A DNA stretch of 64,000 nucleotides from contig OY725499.1 in assembly GCA_963281255.1 (NCBI GenBank), positions 992,001 through 1,056,000 of the forward strand, in the 5' to 3' direction. A program made the position numbers and the translations under genes. Shown in pieces: positions 51,277 through 60,031 of this stretch (its first letter is position 1; each line of letters starts with the position of its first letter). Below the pieces are notes generated by a model, which ran no database searches, had not been told where the DNA came from, and worked only from the letters and a program-made list of their open reading frames with translations. This stretch comes from Aphrocallistes beatrix (lineage: Eukaryota; Porifera; Hexactinellida; Sceptrulophora; Aphrocallistidae).

Positions 51277-54200
51277 GTGGAACCTGTATATAACGGCCAC
51301 CCAAGGGACTGGAGAAAATTGGCCGTTATAGACAGGTGACCGTTATATAGAGTGGCCGTTATAGCAGGTTCGACTGTAGTATATATATTTATATCTGGAA
51401 CGAATTGATTGAAGAAACTGCTTGGCGCAGAATGCTGATTTTTGGCATGTAGGAGTCTTTTGGCTATGGCTCCACTAAGTTCTGAGTTCAGACGAAAATG
51501 TCGACTCATCATGGAATTATGACGTCATTGTCACATTTTTATAATTAGAAATTTCAGTTTTTCGGGTATAACTCAGCCATTTCAGATTATAGAAGGCTGA
51601 AATTTTAATAGATTGTGTATCTAAATATTCCACACATTTGATATAACTATCATCAAAAAATGATAACTCATCACTCTGTTATGACGTCATCATTACGCAT
51701 CAAAATTTTTAAAATTGACAAATTTGGCGATTTTTCGTGCAATATCGATTATAACTGTAGGACAGACCTATTTCGAGATATCATCTCTCTTTTAATTAAT
51801 CAATGTGACCCCAGGCGACCGAAGGGAGCCTCCGGCGGCACAAAGTGTCCGCCAGCCGCGCAACGCAAGCAAGCGAAGCGCGCTTGTATACACATATATG
51901 CACATTAATCGAGTTTTAATAGTAAGGATAAACACGTGAACAGTATTATTATCATATAGGAAGTAATATCTTGAGGGTAAATTGTATAATTTCTTAGTGT
52001 CTATGATATATACGTTTTGAGCTATGGCTTGAACAATTTTTTGTCTCCATAACAATTGAAGGGGAACGCGGAATTTGTCCTACACTGCCTGAGCAAAAGT
52101 ATTCGTACACCCCATAATTCCCCATACAAATAGTTATTATACTAATCTATTTAGTGAGTCAAGGTATTTAAATGGTAAGAGATACGCTTAATTGAACTTC
52201 AAATTCGAATTCTCCATATTCGAATTACTCACTTTTTAATCTTTCAACCTGTTTACACTCCCACAAGGTTAAAACTTATAAAATGGGGAATTCGAATTTG
52301 AAGTTAAATTAAGAGTATCTCTTACCATTTAAATACCTTGACTCGCTAAATAAATCAGTATTATAACTATTTGTATGAGGAATTATGGGGTGTACGAATA
52401 CTTTTGTTCAGGCAGTGTACATAAAAACGGAAAATGTCCTACAACCAATTCCGGATTTTGACCTACAGTCAAATCCGGAATTTGTCCTACACTTTTTAAG
52501 ATGTAGGAATTTGTCCCAAATTAAATTCAAGAGGTCGCGGTTCATCAAATTTAGTCTCGCGGGCCCCAGGTTGCCCACCACTGTTTAGACATCCAAGGCT
52601 GCTTAAGCATCAATGTTTCATTTAGAAGAGTCCACTTGGAGAAAAAAAATAGAAAATAGAAAATACAGTTCTGACTGCAAAAATAAAGGATAATGCTATT
52701 ATAGGGAAATGCAATCGACATACATAGATTGTGAGTAGTGCTTTCAAAATGATTCAAACGAAATCGAAACATAAAGGGTCTTAGTGACGGCCATCTGGAT
52801 TAGGCGTTTCAGTTGGCAATTATATCCAATGATCTGAATTTATATGAACTCGTGGTAGAGAAGGTTTGTAATGGTATACTTATTAAATTTAAGGTCGAAT
52901 CCTCGATTTTCAAATCATTCACAAAATGTCAATAAAGAATTGTTCAAACATTACACATAACGTTTCAAGGGGGAAGGGAGTATAATTAAAATGTGACAAA
53001 CGTGGCATAATGGGAGGGGGGGTTAATGTTGTGCATTACGTAACGAATGGTATCAATTGAAATTTTATGACAATACAGTAATATCGTATTTAATATTGAA
53101 GTATATGTTCATAATGAGCAAAATGAAAATTCATTCACAATTCCTTAAAGGCAATTTATGATTTAGATTGGTTCATCCCAAATTTTCAGATATTATTGTT
53201 GTTGGTGGGGAAAATATGTTTAAAACCCTGGAACGACTTTGGGGTCAAAGGTATAAATAGAAATGACCCCACTTTCATTTTCACTTTCAGTTCACTTTCA
53301 ATTAACTTTTACTTTCATTTTCAATATGCCAAGTTGTTCCAGGGATAATTATTAATTAAGCATAGCCCTCTGTATATAAGGTTTGACATCTAAATCTCAG
53401 AAATGGACCAGGGATGCGGTCGAAGATGGTTGAACTAATACATGATCTGCATCCTAAAATAATTAATCACACAGAATAGAGCTCAGCAATTTATTACCAG
53501 CATATATAAATATGGTGTCAAAGTACCCAAATCTTATGCTTGCGCAATAGGTTATATTTATGATGAATTTAGTGATTTTCAAAGTCAGTTTAAGGACACT
53601 TCTGAGGCTTTTTAATACGAACTTTTTCGCATAGAACCGAGCTGTGAATTGGTGAATGCGAAAATGTGGATTTTTTAATGGAATGGTGCTACATTCCAGC
53701 GTTGCAATGACAACGCATTTTGGTCAGTCGAGGTCGTATCTTGAAAACCGCAATGACTTGGCATTCAAATTTGATCTTAGTTGATAGCTCATAGATTACC
53801 TCTTATTAAGTGATAACATAATTTCTACGTCTAAATTAAGTTAACCTTTTCTTACGTTGGTAGGGATATTAATTGACTAACAATTCAACAGGTCTATAGT
53901 GAGACTTCCAGTGATAATTAGACATCAATGATGCCATTATATAGGTACATAGCAGTTCGAAAATGAGATTTTTCAAAATTTGGCTAGTTGCGCAATATGA
54001 TGACAAAACGCATTTTGACAAAGGATTCGGCTAATCTAATATGTGGCTTATATATTATGTGGATAATGCATCTCCTAAAACTATCATGCACAGAAAGCAA
54101 TTTTTGTTTTATGTTGAAATTCCACAAATATGCTATTTCATCCATGAGCTAAAAAATATAGAGCACACCATTGCCTAGCACTATATATCTCTAAGGTTAT

Positions 54201-54740
54201 TGAGACATAAAAGCGTTAATAAAATGTTCACAGCCAATTATAGATTAAATCATCAGCTTTGAGATAATTATAATCAAATACTGTCCACCTGTATACTCAT
54301 TGGAGATCGTTTTGGAACTGAAACAACTTAGTTGTTTATTTGCAGTGGTCTAATACAGTAATGACGTTGATTTATCATTACTCTTACTTACCAATAAACC
54401 GTTTGATGAAATTGAGAAGAAACTCAAAGTGCGGTCTCGCCTGGGGGAGGGTCTGGAATGGAAGAGAACTATTCTGACTCTCCGAGAATAGAGGCTCTTG
54501 TCTATCCAACTGAATATCCTTGCTTTCACTTGTAGATTCAAATTTAGCACGCTTAGCAGGTTGTTCTCGCTGGTATTTATCTCCCATCTTCATTCCAGAA
54601 AGATTACCAGTGAGAGACTTAACTTCTCCTGTCGATTCATCTTTGCTTCTCCTATCAATCAGGGAGCGATCTGCCGTCAGCACTAGATTGCTGTTCGATT
54701 TATATTCATACTGAGACCGCCTCGCATTTTTTTCGGCCAT
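24677..54740 (-). CDS. SNRNP200: SNRNP200/Brr2-like U5 snRNP ATP-dependent RNA helicase (eight exons found)
   Basis: Brr2 unwinds U4/U6 snRNA during spliceosome activation in the nucleus. The exons are 54740-54392, 48230-47932, 42976-42757, 35905-35692, 33293-32615, 31826-31580, 29720-26511 and 25620-24677. All junctions are GT-AG and phase-compatible, giving 6162 nt and about 2053 codons, against about 2136 in human. The start [21 protein letters not shown] is diagnostic of Brr2, not ASCC3. The first helicase cassette keeps [34 protein letters not shown] and GRAGRP, followed by a Sec63 unit. The second cassette has a good P-loop (APSGSGKT) but DHLH instead of DEVH, FYFKSY instead of the WGMN motif, and a changed motif VI. 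It is followed by a second Sec63 unit ending in EYEFSLNIK. About 75 residues expected between exons 2 and 3 were not found. Introns are crowded with mobile DNA. Confidence 0.93.
25621..26510. other. SNRNP200 last intron
   Basis: Spliceosomal intron without a recognisable inserted element. Confidence 0.6.
26511..29720 (-). CDS. SNRNP200: SNRNP200 main exon (3.2 kb)
   Basis: A single open exon. It starts after TATTTAG|GAAAATACC, covers cassette 1 motifs V and VI ([23 protein letters not shown]), Sec63-1, and all of cassette 2, and ends AACTTAG|GTAAGT. Cassette 2 keeps [13 protein letters not shown] and [11 protein letters not shown] but lacks the acidic DEVH Glu. Confidence 0.95.
29789..30127. 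mobile_element. pogo-like MITE carrying a nested hAT MITE
   Basis: The left end is CAGTCAAACCTCATAAT after TA. The right end GGAGGTTCGACTG is split by the nested element 29943-30118. The right flank is CA rather than TA. Confidence 0.65.
29943..30118. mobile_element. hAT-type MITE (CAGTGGCGTAGC) nested in a pogo-like TIR
   Basis: The ends are CAGTGGCGTAGC and GCTACGCCTCTG, with a perfect 8-bp duplication GTTCGACT at 29935-29942 and 30119-30126. GC-rich, non-coding, in an SNRNP200 intron. Confidence 0.9.
30387..30690. repeat. Fold-back inverted repeat
   Basis: Arms 30387-30527 and 30563-30690 pair (TTATACCATTTGAGCC, GATAATAGGCTACTTTC, CTTAAGGTTTTCGAGATATG). Confidence 0.8.
30975..31133 (-). 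mobile_element. Helitron-like 5' end fragment
   Basis: On the minus strand the fragment starts TCTTATATATTAAAACGCTA, then AGGATTTTAT, the animal Helitron 5' signature. The following 140 bp match the fragment at 50040-50204. No 3' end found. Confidence 0.6.
31580..31826 (-). CDS. SNRNP200: SNRNP200 exon, cassette 1 RecA2 start
   Basis: Acceptor ATCTTCAG|GTTGAC, donor ATTG|GTAAGT. It encodes [20 protein letters not shown] and [18 protein letters not shown] (motif IV). Gly is replaced by Trp in the usual RKETGKTARA. Confidence 0.93.
31827..32614. other. SNRNP200 intron
   Basis: It contains a GC-richer stretch (32090-32240 and 32390-32520) that looks like repeat debris. No ends definable. Confidence 0.4.
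32615..33293 (-). CDS. SNRNP200: SNRNP200 exon, helicase cassette 1 RecA1
   Basis: It begins [11 protein letters not shown]. It holds motif [14 protein letters not shown], Ia [24 protein letters not shown] and [16 protein letters not shown]. Donor CTAAAG|GTAATA. Confidence 0.95.
33546..33612. mobile_element. Very short pogo-like MITE
   Basis: CAGAGTGGAACGACAGTTAT on the left and, inverted, CAGTAGAACGTTAGTTATCA on the right, next to TA. Confidence 0.5.
33900..33999 (-). mobile_element. Helitron-like 5' end fragment
   Basis: Minus strand begins TCCTATATATTAAAACGCTT, then GGGTTTTGTCTG. It directly abuts the fold-back element that starts at 34002. Confidence 0.5.
34002..34633. mobile_element. 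Fold-back MITE, 632 bp
   Basis: The ends are GGTGCTCCCAAAATTTTAAAG and GAATTTTTTGGAGCACC. The arms pair for nearly the full length around 34320 (GAGTTGATTTAGTGGTCG, AGTTTTATATTAGCT, CCAACTGTTT words). Confidence 0.8.
34913..35631 (-). mobile_element. hAT deletion derivative with a transposase C-terminal relic
   Basis: The ends are CAGGGTTGTTAAAAAT and ATCAAACAACCCTG. GTTAAGAC follows the right end, and GTTAAGAG lies 4 bp before the left end. Inside, minus strand 35372-35184 encodes [20 protein letters not shown] and [19 protein letters not shown], the hAT dimerisation segment. A TA-flanked pogo-like stretch with GTATTAGCGAG words lies at 35403-35570. Confidence 0.7.
35692..35905 (-). CDS. 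SNRNP200: SNRNP200 exon
   Basis: Acceptor CATTTCAAG|GAATTAAG, donor AAAAAAGG|GTATGA. It encodes a Ser/Lys-rich linker and [18 protein letters not shown] just before helicase cassette 1. Confidence 0.9.
36687..39725. mobile_element. F1 array: five copies with shared ends in an SNRNP200 intron
   Basis: Copies are c 36687-37207, d 37208-37788, e 37789-39030 (split by 38273-38973), f 39031-39520 and g 39521-39725 (truncated). c, d and e have the hairpin end on the left; f and g are inverted. Copy d has the 27-bp TIR at both ends (starts TCCTTAATATTAAAACTCGA). Copies d and e abut with no spacer: AGTAAGGA followed directly by CAAGCGCGC. Each copy carries GGCGGACACTTTGTGTCCGC hairpins, a GATGACGTCATAAC block, TGATGAGTCGACATTTTG and a terminal GTTACAGATATATA microsatellite. 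Confidence 0.85.
38273..38973. mobile_element. TIR element with arrays of a 24-bp palindrome
   Basis: The ends are GTTACAGGGTATCTGTAAAA and its inverse, inserted in the AT microsatellite of F1 copy e. The left subterminal region has four units of CAGGGTAATTGTAATTACCCTG; the right has about two. The middle (38398-38880) includes a pogo-like end CAGTATAACCTCCATAAGTG. No coding sequence. Confidence 0.8.
40880..42169. mobile_element. Large fold-back MITE with a nested hAT MITE
   Basis: The ends are CATAGCCTACTGTATATAAG and inverse CATAGCCTACTATATATAAG. Both flanks share GTTTTAA. The arms pair around 41780 (TTGCGCAATAGGGTATATTTG, GCATAGAACTGAGATGTGAA, TATATAAATATGG). A diverged half copy is at 53370-53850. 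Confidence 0.85.
40934..41308. mobile_element. hAT-type MITE (CAGTGGTTCTCA) nested in the fold-back element
   Basis: The ends are CAGTGGTTCTCAGCC and GGTTGAGAAACGCTA. 8-bp flanks are CGGTAGAG and CGGTAGTG (7 of 8). GC-rich ends (GTGGCCCCCC, GGGGGGCCAC). Confidence 0.85.
42757..42976 (-). CDS. SNRNP200: SNRNP200 exon after the missing piece
   Basis: Acceptor TTCTGTAG|GTTATT in phase 0, donor AAAA|GTAAGA. It encodes [20 protein letters not shown], close to human [20 protein letters not shown] in the PWI-like/plug region. Confidence 0.9.
43778..44212. mobile_element. hAT-type MITE (CAGGGTTTCATTTA)
   Basis: The left TIR CAGGGTTTCATTTA pairs with TAAATGAAACCTTG on the right, with a GATGGCGAGGGATGG / CCATCCCTTGA subterminal motif. 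The target duplication is unclear. Confidence 0.6.
44500..45242 (+). pseudogene. hAT transposase C-terminal remnant
   Basis: A first stretch in one frame reads [20 protein letters not shown], then [16 protein letters not shown]. It is broken near 44730 and again near 44870. The last piece, 44975-45241, reads [20 protein letters not shown] and [19 protein letters not shown], the hAT dimerisation block of ZMYM/52-kDa-repressor-like proteins; the usual SAERSFS Glu is replaced. Multiple stops and frame changes show it is dead. It is a different lineage from the intact element at 486. An F1 copy begins directly after the stop. Confidence 0.82.
45247..45530. mobile_element. F1 family copy, internally deleted
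   Basis: The hairpin end (ACGCGCGCTTCGCTTGC) is on the left and the TIR TCAAGTTTTAATAGTAAGGA on the right, followed by TA. The middle is replaced by GTTTCACCAACTTTCAGG, a small inverted repeat with GATGTTGGTGAAAT. Confidence 0.75.
45690..45865 (-). pseudogene. Integrase zinc-binding scrap next to the assembly gap
   Basis: Minus strand reads [18 protein letters not shown]. After a one-base frame change it continues [17 protein letters not shown]. This resembles the integrase zinc-binding region (RYYWKGM..DI....C..C) of retroelements and GINGER-like elements, with the second Cys lost. The upstream part would fall in the gap. Confidence 0.4.
45866..46065. other. Assembly gap, 200 N
   Basis: Exactly 200 unknown bases, a conventional placeholder size, so the true length is unknown. 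It lies in the SNRNP200 intron where an exon seems missing. Confidence 1.
46066..47104. other. SNRNP200 intron DNA
   Basis: It contains a partial pogo-like end (CACTAACCTCTCTAATTGTC at 46288, AAGTGGACAATTAGAGAA nearby). No coding exon recognised. Confidence 0.4.
47105..47580. mobile_element. TA-flanked fold-back MITE
   Basis: The ends are CACCAACCAGACACAAGTAT and inverse CACCAACCGGGCAAAAATAT, with TA on both sides. The arms extend through TTTCAACANTTGATTCTTTC. Confidence 0.8.
47932..48230 (-). CDS. SNRNP200: SNRNP200 exon 2
   Basis: Acceptor TTTTTCAG|GAGATCAG, donor CACGAG|GTAAGG, phase 0 exit. It encodes the helical N-terminal region and an acidic Ser/Asp/Glu tail. Confidence 0.9.
48732..48975. 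mobile_element. F1 family fragment
   Basis: TIR-like CTTAGCATTAAAATTCGATT, then CAAGCGCG hairpin end and body, truncated at the GATGCGTAA region by the tandem-repeat block. Confidence 0.75.
48985..49245. repeat. Tandem repeat, about 32 bp x 7
   Basis: Units read GAGAGGGTTGTCATTAGTTC followed by TACTCTACTTTT. They are preceded by TGCATTGTTGCGAATTTCCC, which resembles the inverted end of the 18950-19155 block. No coding potential. Confidence 0.85.
49398..49498. mobile_element. Two head-to-head F1 hairpin ends
   Basis: GCAAGCAAGCGAAACGCGCTTG at 49398-49419 faces CAAGCCCGCTTCGCTTGC from 49442 across an AT microsatellite. Confidence 0.7.
50040..50204 (-). mobile_element. Helitron-like 5' end fragment
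   Basis: Minus strand begins TCTTATATATTAAAACTCTA, then GGATTTTTTGTTTG. It is homologous to 30975-31133. No body or CTRR-type 3' end nearby. Confidence 0.65.
50222..50315. mobile_element. F1 fragment, TIR plus inner end
   Basis: ATTAATCGAGTTTTAATAGT followed by a TA microsatellite and AACGAATTGATTGAAGAAAC. It is truncated after about 40 bp of body. Confidence 0.65.
50998..51190. mobile_element. F1 fragment
   Basis: A modified hairpin (CCAAGCGCCC, AGGGCGCTTGG) followed by the usual body GGGAGATAAAATCTCTAAAT and the CGTTATAACAAAGTGATGAG block. It ends at the next copy's TIR. Confidence 0.65.
51192..51928. mobile_element. F1 copy with both TIRs
   Basis: The left TIR starts TCCTTACTATTAAAATTCGA; the right TIR ends GTTTTAATAGTAAGGA. 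TA lies on both sides. The body is inverted relative to copies c-e. It is interrupted by a pogo-like MITE at 51275-51376. Confidence 0.85.
51275..51376. mobile_element. pogo-like MITE nested in F1
   Basis: The ends are CAGTGGAACCTGTATATAAC and inverse CAGTCGAACCTGCTATAACG, with internal GGCCGTTATA repeats. TA follows the right end; CA precedes the left. Confidence 0.8.
52083..52417. mobile_element. Tc1/mariner-type fold-back MITE
   Basis: The ends are CACTGCCTGAGCAAAAGTAT and inverse CACTGCCTGAACAAAAGTAT, TA-flanked. The arms pair through TTCGTACACCCCATAATTCC and further inward. Non-coding. Confidence 0.88.
53370..53850. mobile_element. Half copy of the CATAGCC fold-back element
   Basis: It starts CATAGCCCTCTGTATATAAG and follows the left arm of 40880-42169 (GGGATGCGGTCGAAGATGG, TTTATTACCAGCATATATAA, GCGCAATAGG), then loses similarity. 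Confidence 0.75.
54392..54740 (-). CDS. SNRNP200: SNRNP200 exon 1
   Basis: It starts at the ATG at 54740 and encodes the conserved N-terminus, then a low-complexity acidic stretch, ending TTTATTG|GTAAGT (phase 1). The downstream residues [10 protein letters not shown] lead into exon 2 [14 protein letters not shown], matching human GDQPRDILCGAADE. Confidence 0.93.
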
Positions 54741-55943
54741 ACTAAATAATCAAAATGTAAGAGCATAAAGGGATTGAATAAATTATCTTATTAGTGTGGT
54801 TTCAAATCAATTTAGAGTTAAGGTCGTAGATATGCATTAGAGTTATTTACAGAGACCTGAAAGAGCCATTGCAACAGTATTACAAGGCTGTATGAAGCAA
54901 ATATTTATTGGTGCGGCAAAGTGGATATTTAAAGCGATCAATGGGGAGCCTGGCTTGGCCGCTTGAAAAGATCAGGGATGTCTTTATATAAGTACCAGCA
55001 CCGGCGCCACGGTTTTAAAAGTGGTCCGGTTCAACCGGACAAACCTTCTTGCATCAGAAAAAGTGTTCCAGTACAGTACATATTACAAAAAGCAAATTTT
55101 ATAACATATATATAAACAAACCATATACAGAAAGACGACATTATTATTTAGAATCAAAGATGTTTGATAAGTAGTTATGAAAGAGTACTTCTTACAGAAA
55201 CGAATAGTCGTAAGAGAAGTTATTTGTTTGTACGTATTTCAATTTTTAATATGGCATCCACTATTATTTATTACTATTCTGCATCTATTTGGCATAGAAT
55301 GCCAAAATGGTATCAAAAATTCCGGACTTATCCCATCCCAAATCTAGTTCAACTTGAACTCTAGTGCAGATACCTCTTTTTACTCAAAAAAGGAAGATTA
55401 TCTATCTCATCATTTTGCATTCCAATGGCCCGTATTTCCCAATTTATTTGCTATGGCGGATCATATACTTCGTTGTTTTGTAAAAAGAATTGTTATTTCA
55501 ATAAAATCTCAGATCCCAGGTAACATTTTATGGCTATACTTTTAAAATACTCTTTCTTATAGGAGATTACCAATATTATACAAATCAAAGTAATAATACG
55601 ATTTTAGTATTATGAATCAATTACAGAATATAGAGGTGATAAGTTAAGATTTAATCAGGAAAATAGTAATCTTGAAACTTGACACTTTTGAATTTCAAAT
55701 TGTATGCAATTTTATAAAATTTTAAAAGAAATGTCTCCTGCTTTATAAGTCGAGCTTATTTCTATGCTAGAAGGGACTAATTTGAAATAAAACAGAGTGA
55801 TTTTTGTCAAATTAAGAAAGTAAATTTATTGTTGCAGGACTGCTGCCCCACCCCTGGTTGGAAAAAGTCAAAATGAATATTTATTTACTATACAAAATAA
55901 TAGATGAAAAACTAAGTATTTGCTTAACTAAGCAAAAACTAAG
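54741..55943. other. Upstream of SNRNP200
   Basis: The presumed promoter side. No TATA box or initiator can be assigned. A TTTGCTTAACTAAGC minisatellite starts near 55915. Confidence 0.35.
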
Positions 55944-56570
55944 TACACTCGAACCTCTCTTATCCGGGCAGTGCAGGACAGGAGGGTGCCCGGATAACAG
56001 AATTTGCCCGGATATCGGAGGTCAGGATAAGAGAGGTGCCCGTAACTCAGAAATCAACTTGAATAGCAGTTTATAGTGTTAAAACTGTCAATTTGTATAA
56101 TGGGTGAGTTTAAACAATATCTAGTGCCCGGAACTTAGAGGTTATCAAAATTTGAGTTCCGGATAAGAGAGGTGATTGTAAAATAGATATTCTATAAATG
56201 AAAAGAAACTATTCTATTGCGATTGATTAATACATTTAAAGCAGTATTTACCCCTGAATATATTAGATGTCGCAATTATCTTCCAAATTCATTATCAAAG
56301 TTCATTAAATAATATTACATGATAATGATTGCTGGAATTGTGGTTAATAATTAACTTGAAAATAAGACAATGCATATTGACTAAATGTCGAAAGGGCTGC
56401 CCGGTTGAGAGAGGTGCCCGGATATCGGAGGTCCGGATAAGAGAGGTTCGAGTGTATTTGCTTAACTTTAAGCAAAATCTAAGTATTTGCTGAACATTAA
56501 GCAAAATCTAAGGATTTGCTTATCTTTAAGCAAAATCTAAGTATTTGTTTAACTTGAGAAACAGCTAAGA
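55915..56570. repeat. AAGCAAAATCTAAGTATTTG minisatellite split by a MITE
   Basis: Units of roughly 28-30 bp (TTTGCTTAACTTTAAGC, AAAATCTAAG) occur at 55915-55943 and 56457-56570, on both sides of the element 55946-56454. Confidence 0.75.
55946..56454. mobile_element. pogo-like MITE, 509 bp
   Basis: The ends are CACTCGAACCTCTCTTATCC and its exact inverse, TA-flanked. Internal repeats are GTGCCCGGATA and GATATCGGAGGT. Non-coding. Confidence 0.88.
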
Positions 56571-56659
56571 ATTTGCTTGCTTTAAAAAAATGTTAAGAAT
56601 TTAATACTTTGAATTATCCAAATACTGTAATCACTATCAAGTTCCATGGTTAAATTATA

Positions 56660-57197
56660 CAAGCGCGCTTCGCTTGCTTGCGCTGCTGGCGGACACTTTG
56701 TATCCGCCGGAGGCTCCCTTCAGTCGCCTGGGGTCACATTGATTAAATATAAGGGAGATAGCATCTCTAAATATGTCTGTCCTACAGTGATAATCGATAT
56801 CACTCGAAAAATCACCAAATTTGTCAATTTTAAAATTTTTGATGCGTAATGATGACGTCATAACAAAGTGATGAGTCATCACTTTTTGATTATAGTTGCA
56901 TCATATGTAAGATATGTTAGTATACATATTCTATTAAAGTTTCAGCCTTCTATCTTCTATAATGACTGAGTTATGCTCGAATAACTCTGTTGCTTAACTT
57001 TTAAAAATGTGACAATGACGTCATAATTCCATGATGAGTCGACATTTTGCTCTGAGCTCAGAACTTACTGGAGCCATAGCCAAAATACTCCCACATGCCA
57101 AAAATTAGCTTTCTATGACCGGCAGTTTCTTCAATCAAATCGTTACAGATATATATATATATATATATATACATTAATCGAGTTTTAATAGTAAGGA
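56660..57197. mobile_element. F1 copy, near full length
   Basis: The hairpin end is on the left (CAAGCGCGCTTCGCTTGC), the body is complete, and an AT microsatellite and the TIR ending TTAATAGTAAGGA are on the right. Confidence 0.85.
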
Positions 57198-57211
57198 TGA
57201 ACAATAGTCCT

Positions 57212-58048
57212 GTTGCGTGAGATTTTGAGGCACTGTAATATTTTGAGGCATTCTATATACGGACCAAGGATGTACATGAACCGTGAGATTTTGAGACACC
57301 GTAATATTTTGAGGCAGTGAAAAATCATGTTCTATGATTATTCATAGAAATAATGACGATATCAGGACTGCTAATTGCATCGTAATATTCTGAGGCATGA
57401 CGTACTAAATGATGATTTATAACTCGTTAGTGATAAAATGCTATACAGTTTCTCTATCAATGTACAAATTAATAGGGAAAATTTTCGACACAAAAATGGG
57501 GCAGAATTATACAAATTTTGATTTCATTTTAGTACAAAAAATGGTATTTCAATGCAATGTCTCATTTCTTACCCTTTCCCCGTAATTAAACTATAAAATT
57601 GATTTGAATATGTATATGTTCCACACCAAATAGGAATTTGCGGAAAGTATGAATATTCATTCTTACACTGCGCCAAATAGGAATTGTATTCGTGATCGAA
57701 TGAATCGGATTGACATAAAATGCGTTATTCTACATTATTCGTGATGATATCATCACCACAAATAAATACACCAATAAGTTATCTCTAGTTAACGTCAACT
57801 TCAATGTAGTATAAGTGACTACATCATCAAAAAGGTTACGAATGACAATATCACTGCATAATCATTCCACACCTTTAAAGCATTATAATAAAATCGATAT
57901 TGTCATGTTAAAGCATGAATAATCATAGAACATGATTTTTCACTGCCTCAAAATATTACGGTGTCTCAAAATCTCACGGTTCATGTACATCCTTGGTCCG
58001 TATATAGAATGCCTCAAAATATTACAGTGCCTCAAAATCTCACGCAAC
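57212..58048. mobile_element. GTTGCG fold-back MITE, 837 bp
   Basis: The arms begin GTTGCGTGAGATTTTGAGGC and pair nearly perfectly for about 170 bp. Perfect 6-bp flanks AGTCCT lie at 57206-57211 and 58049-58054. Arms hold repeats of GTAATATTTTGAGGCA. Related to 10173-10489. Confidence 0.88.
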
Positions 58049-58059
58049 AGTCCTATTAA

Positions 58060-59983
58060 GGATACCGCCCTCGAAAAACATCGCCTGGCATTAAAAAAAA
58101 TGGTGAAATTTTTTATTGTTAATTCCATCGGATTATTGAGTAGTCTACCATCTAATCGTACTTGTTGGACGGTATTTATTTTGATATTCTAGAAATGAGC
58201 ACCTAAAGCTCATTAGTACTAAAAATCGGGTAGTTATTCGTGGTTTTGCGGCGCAATCATCAATTATTTTCCAGTTTATCTGATATTTTTTAAATTATAT
58301 GAACCTCAAAATGGTTTTGGCCCCTTTAAATATTATAAAACAGATGAATTTAGAAAAAGAGGCACTGAAAATCCAATCTAAAATATCTTTATGAGGGACT
58401 TCATTTCTAAAATGCTCGGGAAATGGCCGTTGTGATATTAGCTATTGTGTGTAGAAAAGAATTCTGAACATTTTTAAAAAAATTTGTTCAGATCCGACCA
58501 TTAGTTCGTAAGTTATAGTATATTGTATGTAAAGTTCGGACATCAAACCTCTATATGGCCCCGAAAGTGCTCGATGTCAATGCTTAAAAACTATTGATGA
58601 TATGTAATCTATTATAATCTTAAATGAAAGGATATATATGATAATATATAGGTCCTCAAACTTCTCTTTGTCAAAAAGTCAATATTTTTTGACTTATCAT
58701 CGATTTTGTTGTAATACAAATTCTATGGAGAACTTTGAATATATTAGAAAATGGTGAATCTTGTCATGAAATAAGTTCCCAGAAGTAGCTTTATACTCAA
58801 AAAACAATGCAATAGTCACTAGCAATGTATACAGAAATTTTGAAGCACTCAACATGATTATTTTGGAAGTTCAAAGCATTTATCTCTAAAATTCGGTCAA
58901 AGCCCCCCATTTATGGTCCAAAAACAGATTCCTCCATATCTCGGGAAATATACACCCAAATTCTTAGCTCTCAATTCCTAATATACTTTTCAAGACTGTA
59001 TATATCTGATTCTTAAATAATAAGTGTACTACATGGAATGGAATGCTAAGTTTTAAATTTTTATCACGTGATGACGTAGCATTTTTCGAAAATCCTAACT
59101 TGAAAACTAAAAGTCGTAGACTCTCGGTCTAACTTCCTAATATTCTTTTAGAAGCTCTTTATTCATTCTAAAACGATGAATTATACTTTGTAGTGCTAGG
59201 AATATGAATTATATTCCCTAATTGGTTCAAAATATTCGGGGTTAGAGGCCTCAAGGTAATTTGTAAATTTTCAGTATAATTTTGCTATTTTCACCAAAAT
59301 CTGTTGTAATACATCTAATTCATTAGTATACATGCGATTAAATGTCCATGGACGCTTTTATTTATCGTTAATAGCTCATTTTACTTCGTTCTTAACATCA
59401 AAACTTCAAATCCCTATATCTCGGGACTTTAAATTCCAAAATTGACCGTCTTTCAAAAATTTTAACTCAAAATTGCCTTGAGATAGAGGTTTGAAAATTT
59501 CAGGAGTTGTTCCATATCATTAGGCGATGAGCGTAGGACCACTCGATTTTCGATATCTTACAAACTTGTGATTTTATTTCTGATTTCCAAAGAAAATCGG
59601 ACTTTTTTCGCCGTTTTTTGGCCCTTTTTATTCGGACACCGATTAAATTTACAAATTTTCTAATTTAAACTTTCTTCTGGTCCTATGAAGTGGCAAATAT
59701 GATAGACTATCTATGAATAAATTTTCGAAGCATTTGATCCAAACATGTGCTTTAAAAAAATCACAGAGTGGAGGAGGGCTTACCATTAAGATGTGCTAGG
59801 GAGAAACGGAAAAAATCGACTTTGAGACGCTGTAACTCAAAAACTAAAAATGTGAATCAAAAACTGTTTGGCATGACTCAATATTTTTTAATTGCACTAC
59901 CTGCCCACGCTTAACATCTTATATATCTCTATTCTTGATATATGCTGTAAGCCAAACCTAAGGATTTTTCACCGGCGGTATCC
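58060..59983. mobile_element. TTAA-flanked non-coding element, 1.9 kb
   Basis: The left end is TTAA-GGATACCGCC (58056-58069) and the right end is GGCGGTATCC-TTAA (59974-59987). The duplication can be read as TTAA (piggyBac style) or TAA (Harbinger style). There is no transposase. The first 450 bp are related to 60574-61090. Confidence 0.72.
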
Positions 59984-60031
59984 TTAAATAGTTATAAATT
60001 TCTGAAGAAATATTCTAGTTTAGTTAGATTT

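Noticed and set aside
24677-54740. ASCC3-like helicase instead of SNRNP200
   Set aside because: The first exon ([21 protein letters not shown]), the [14 protein letters not shown] segment and the C-terminal EYEFSLNIK match Brr2; ASCC3 has a different N-terminus.
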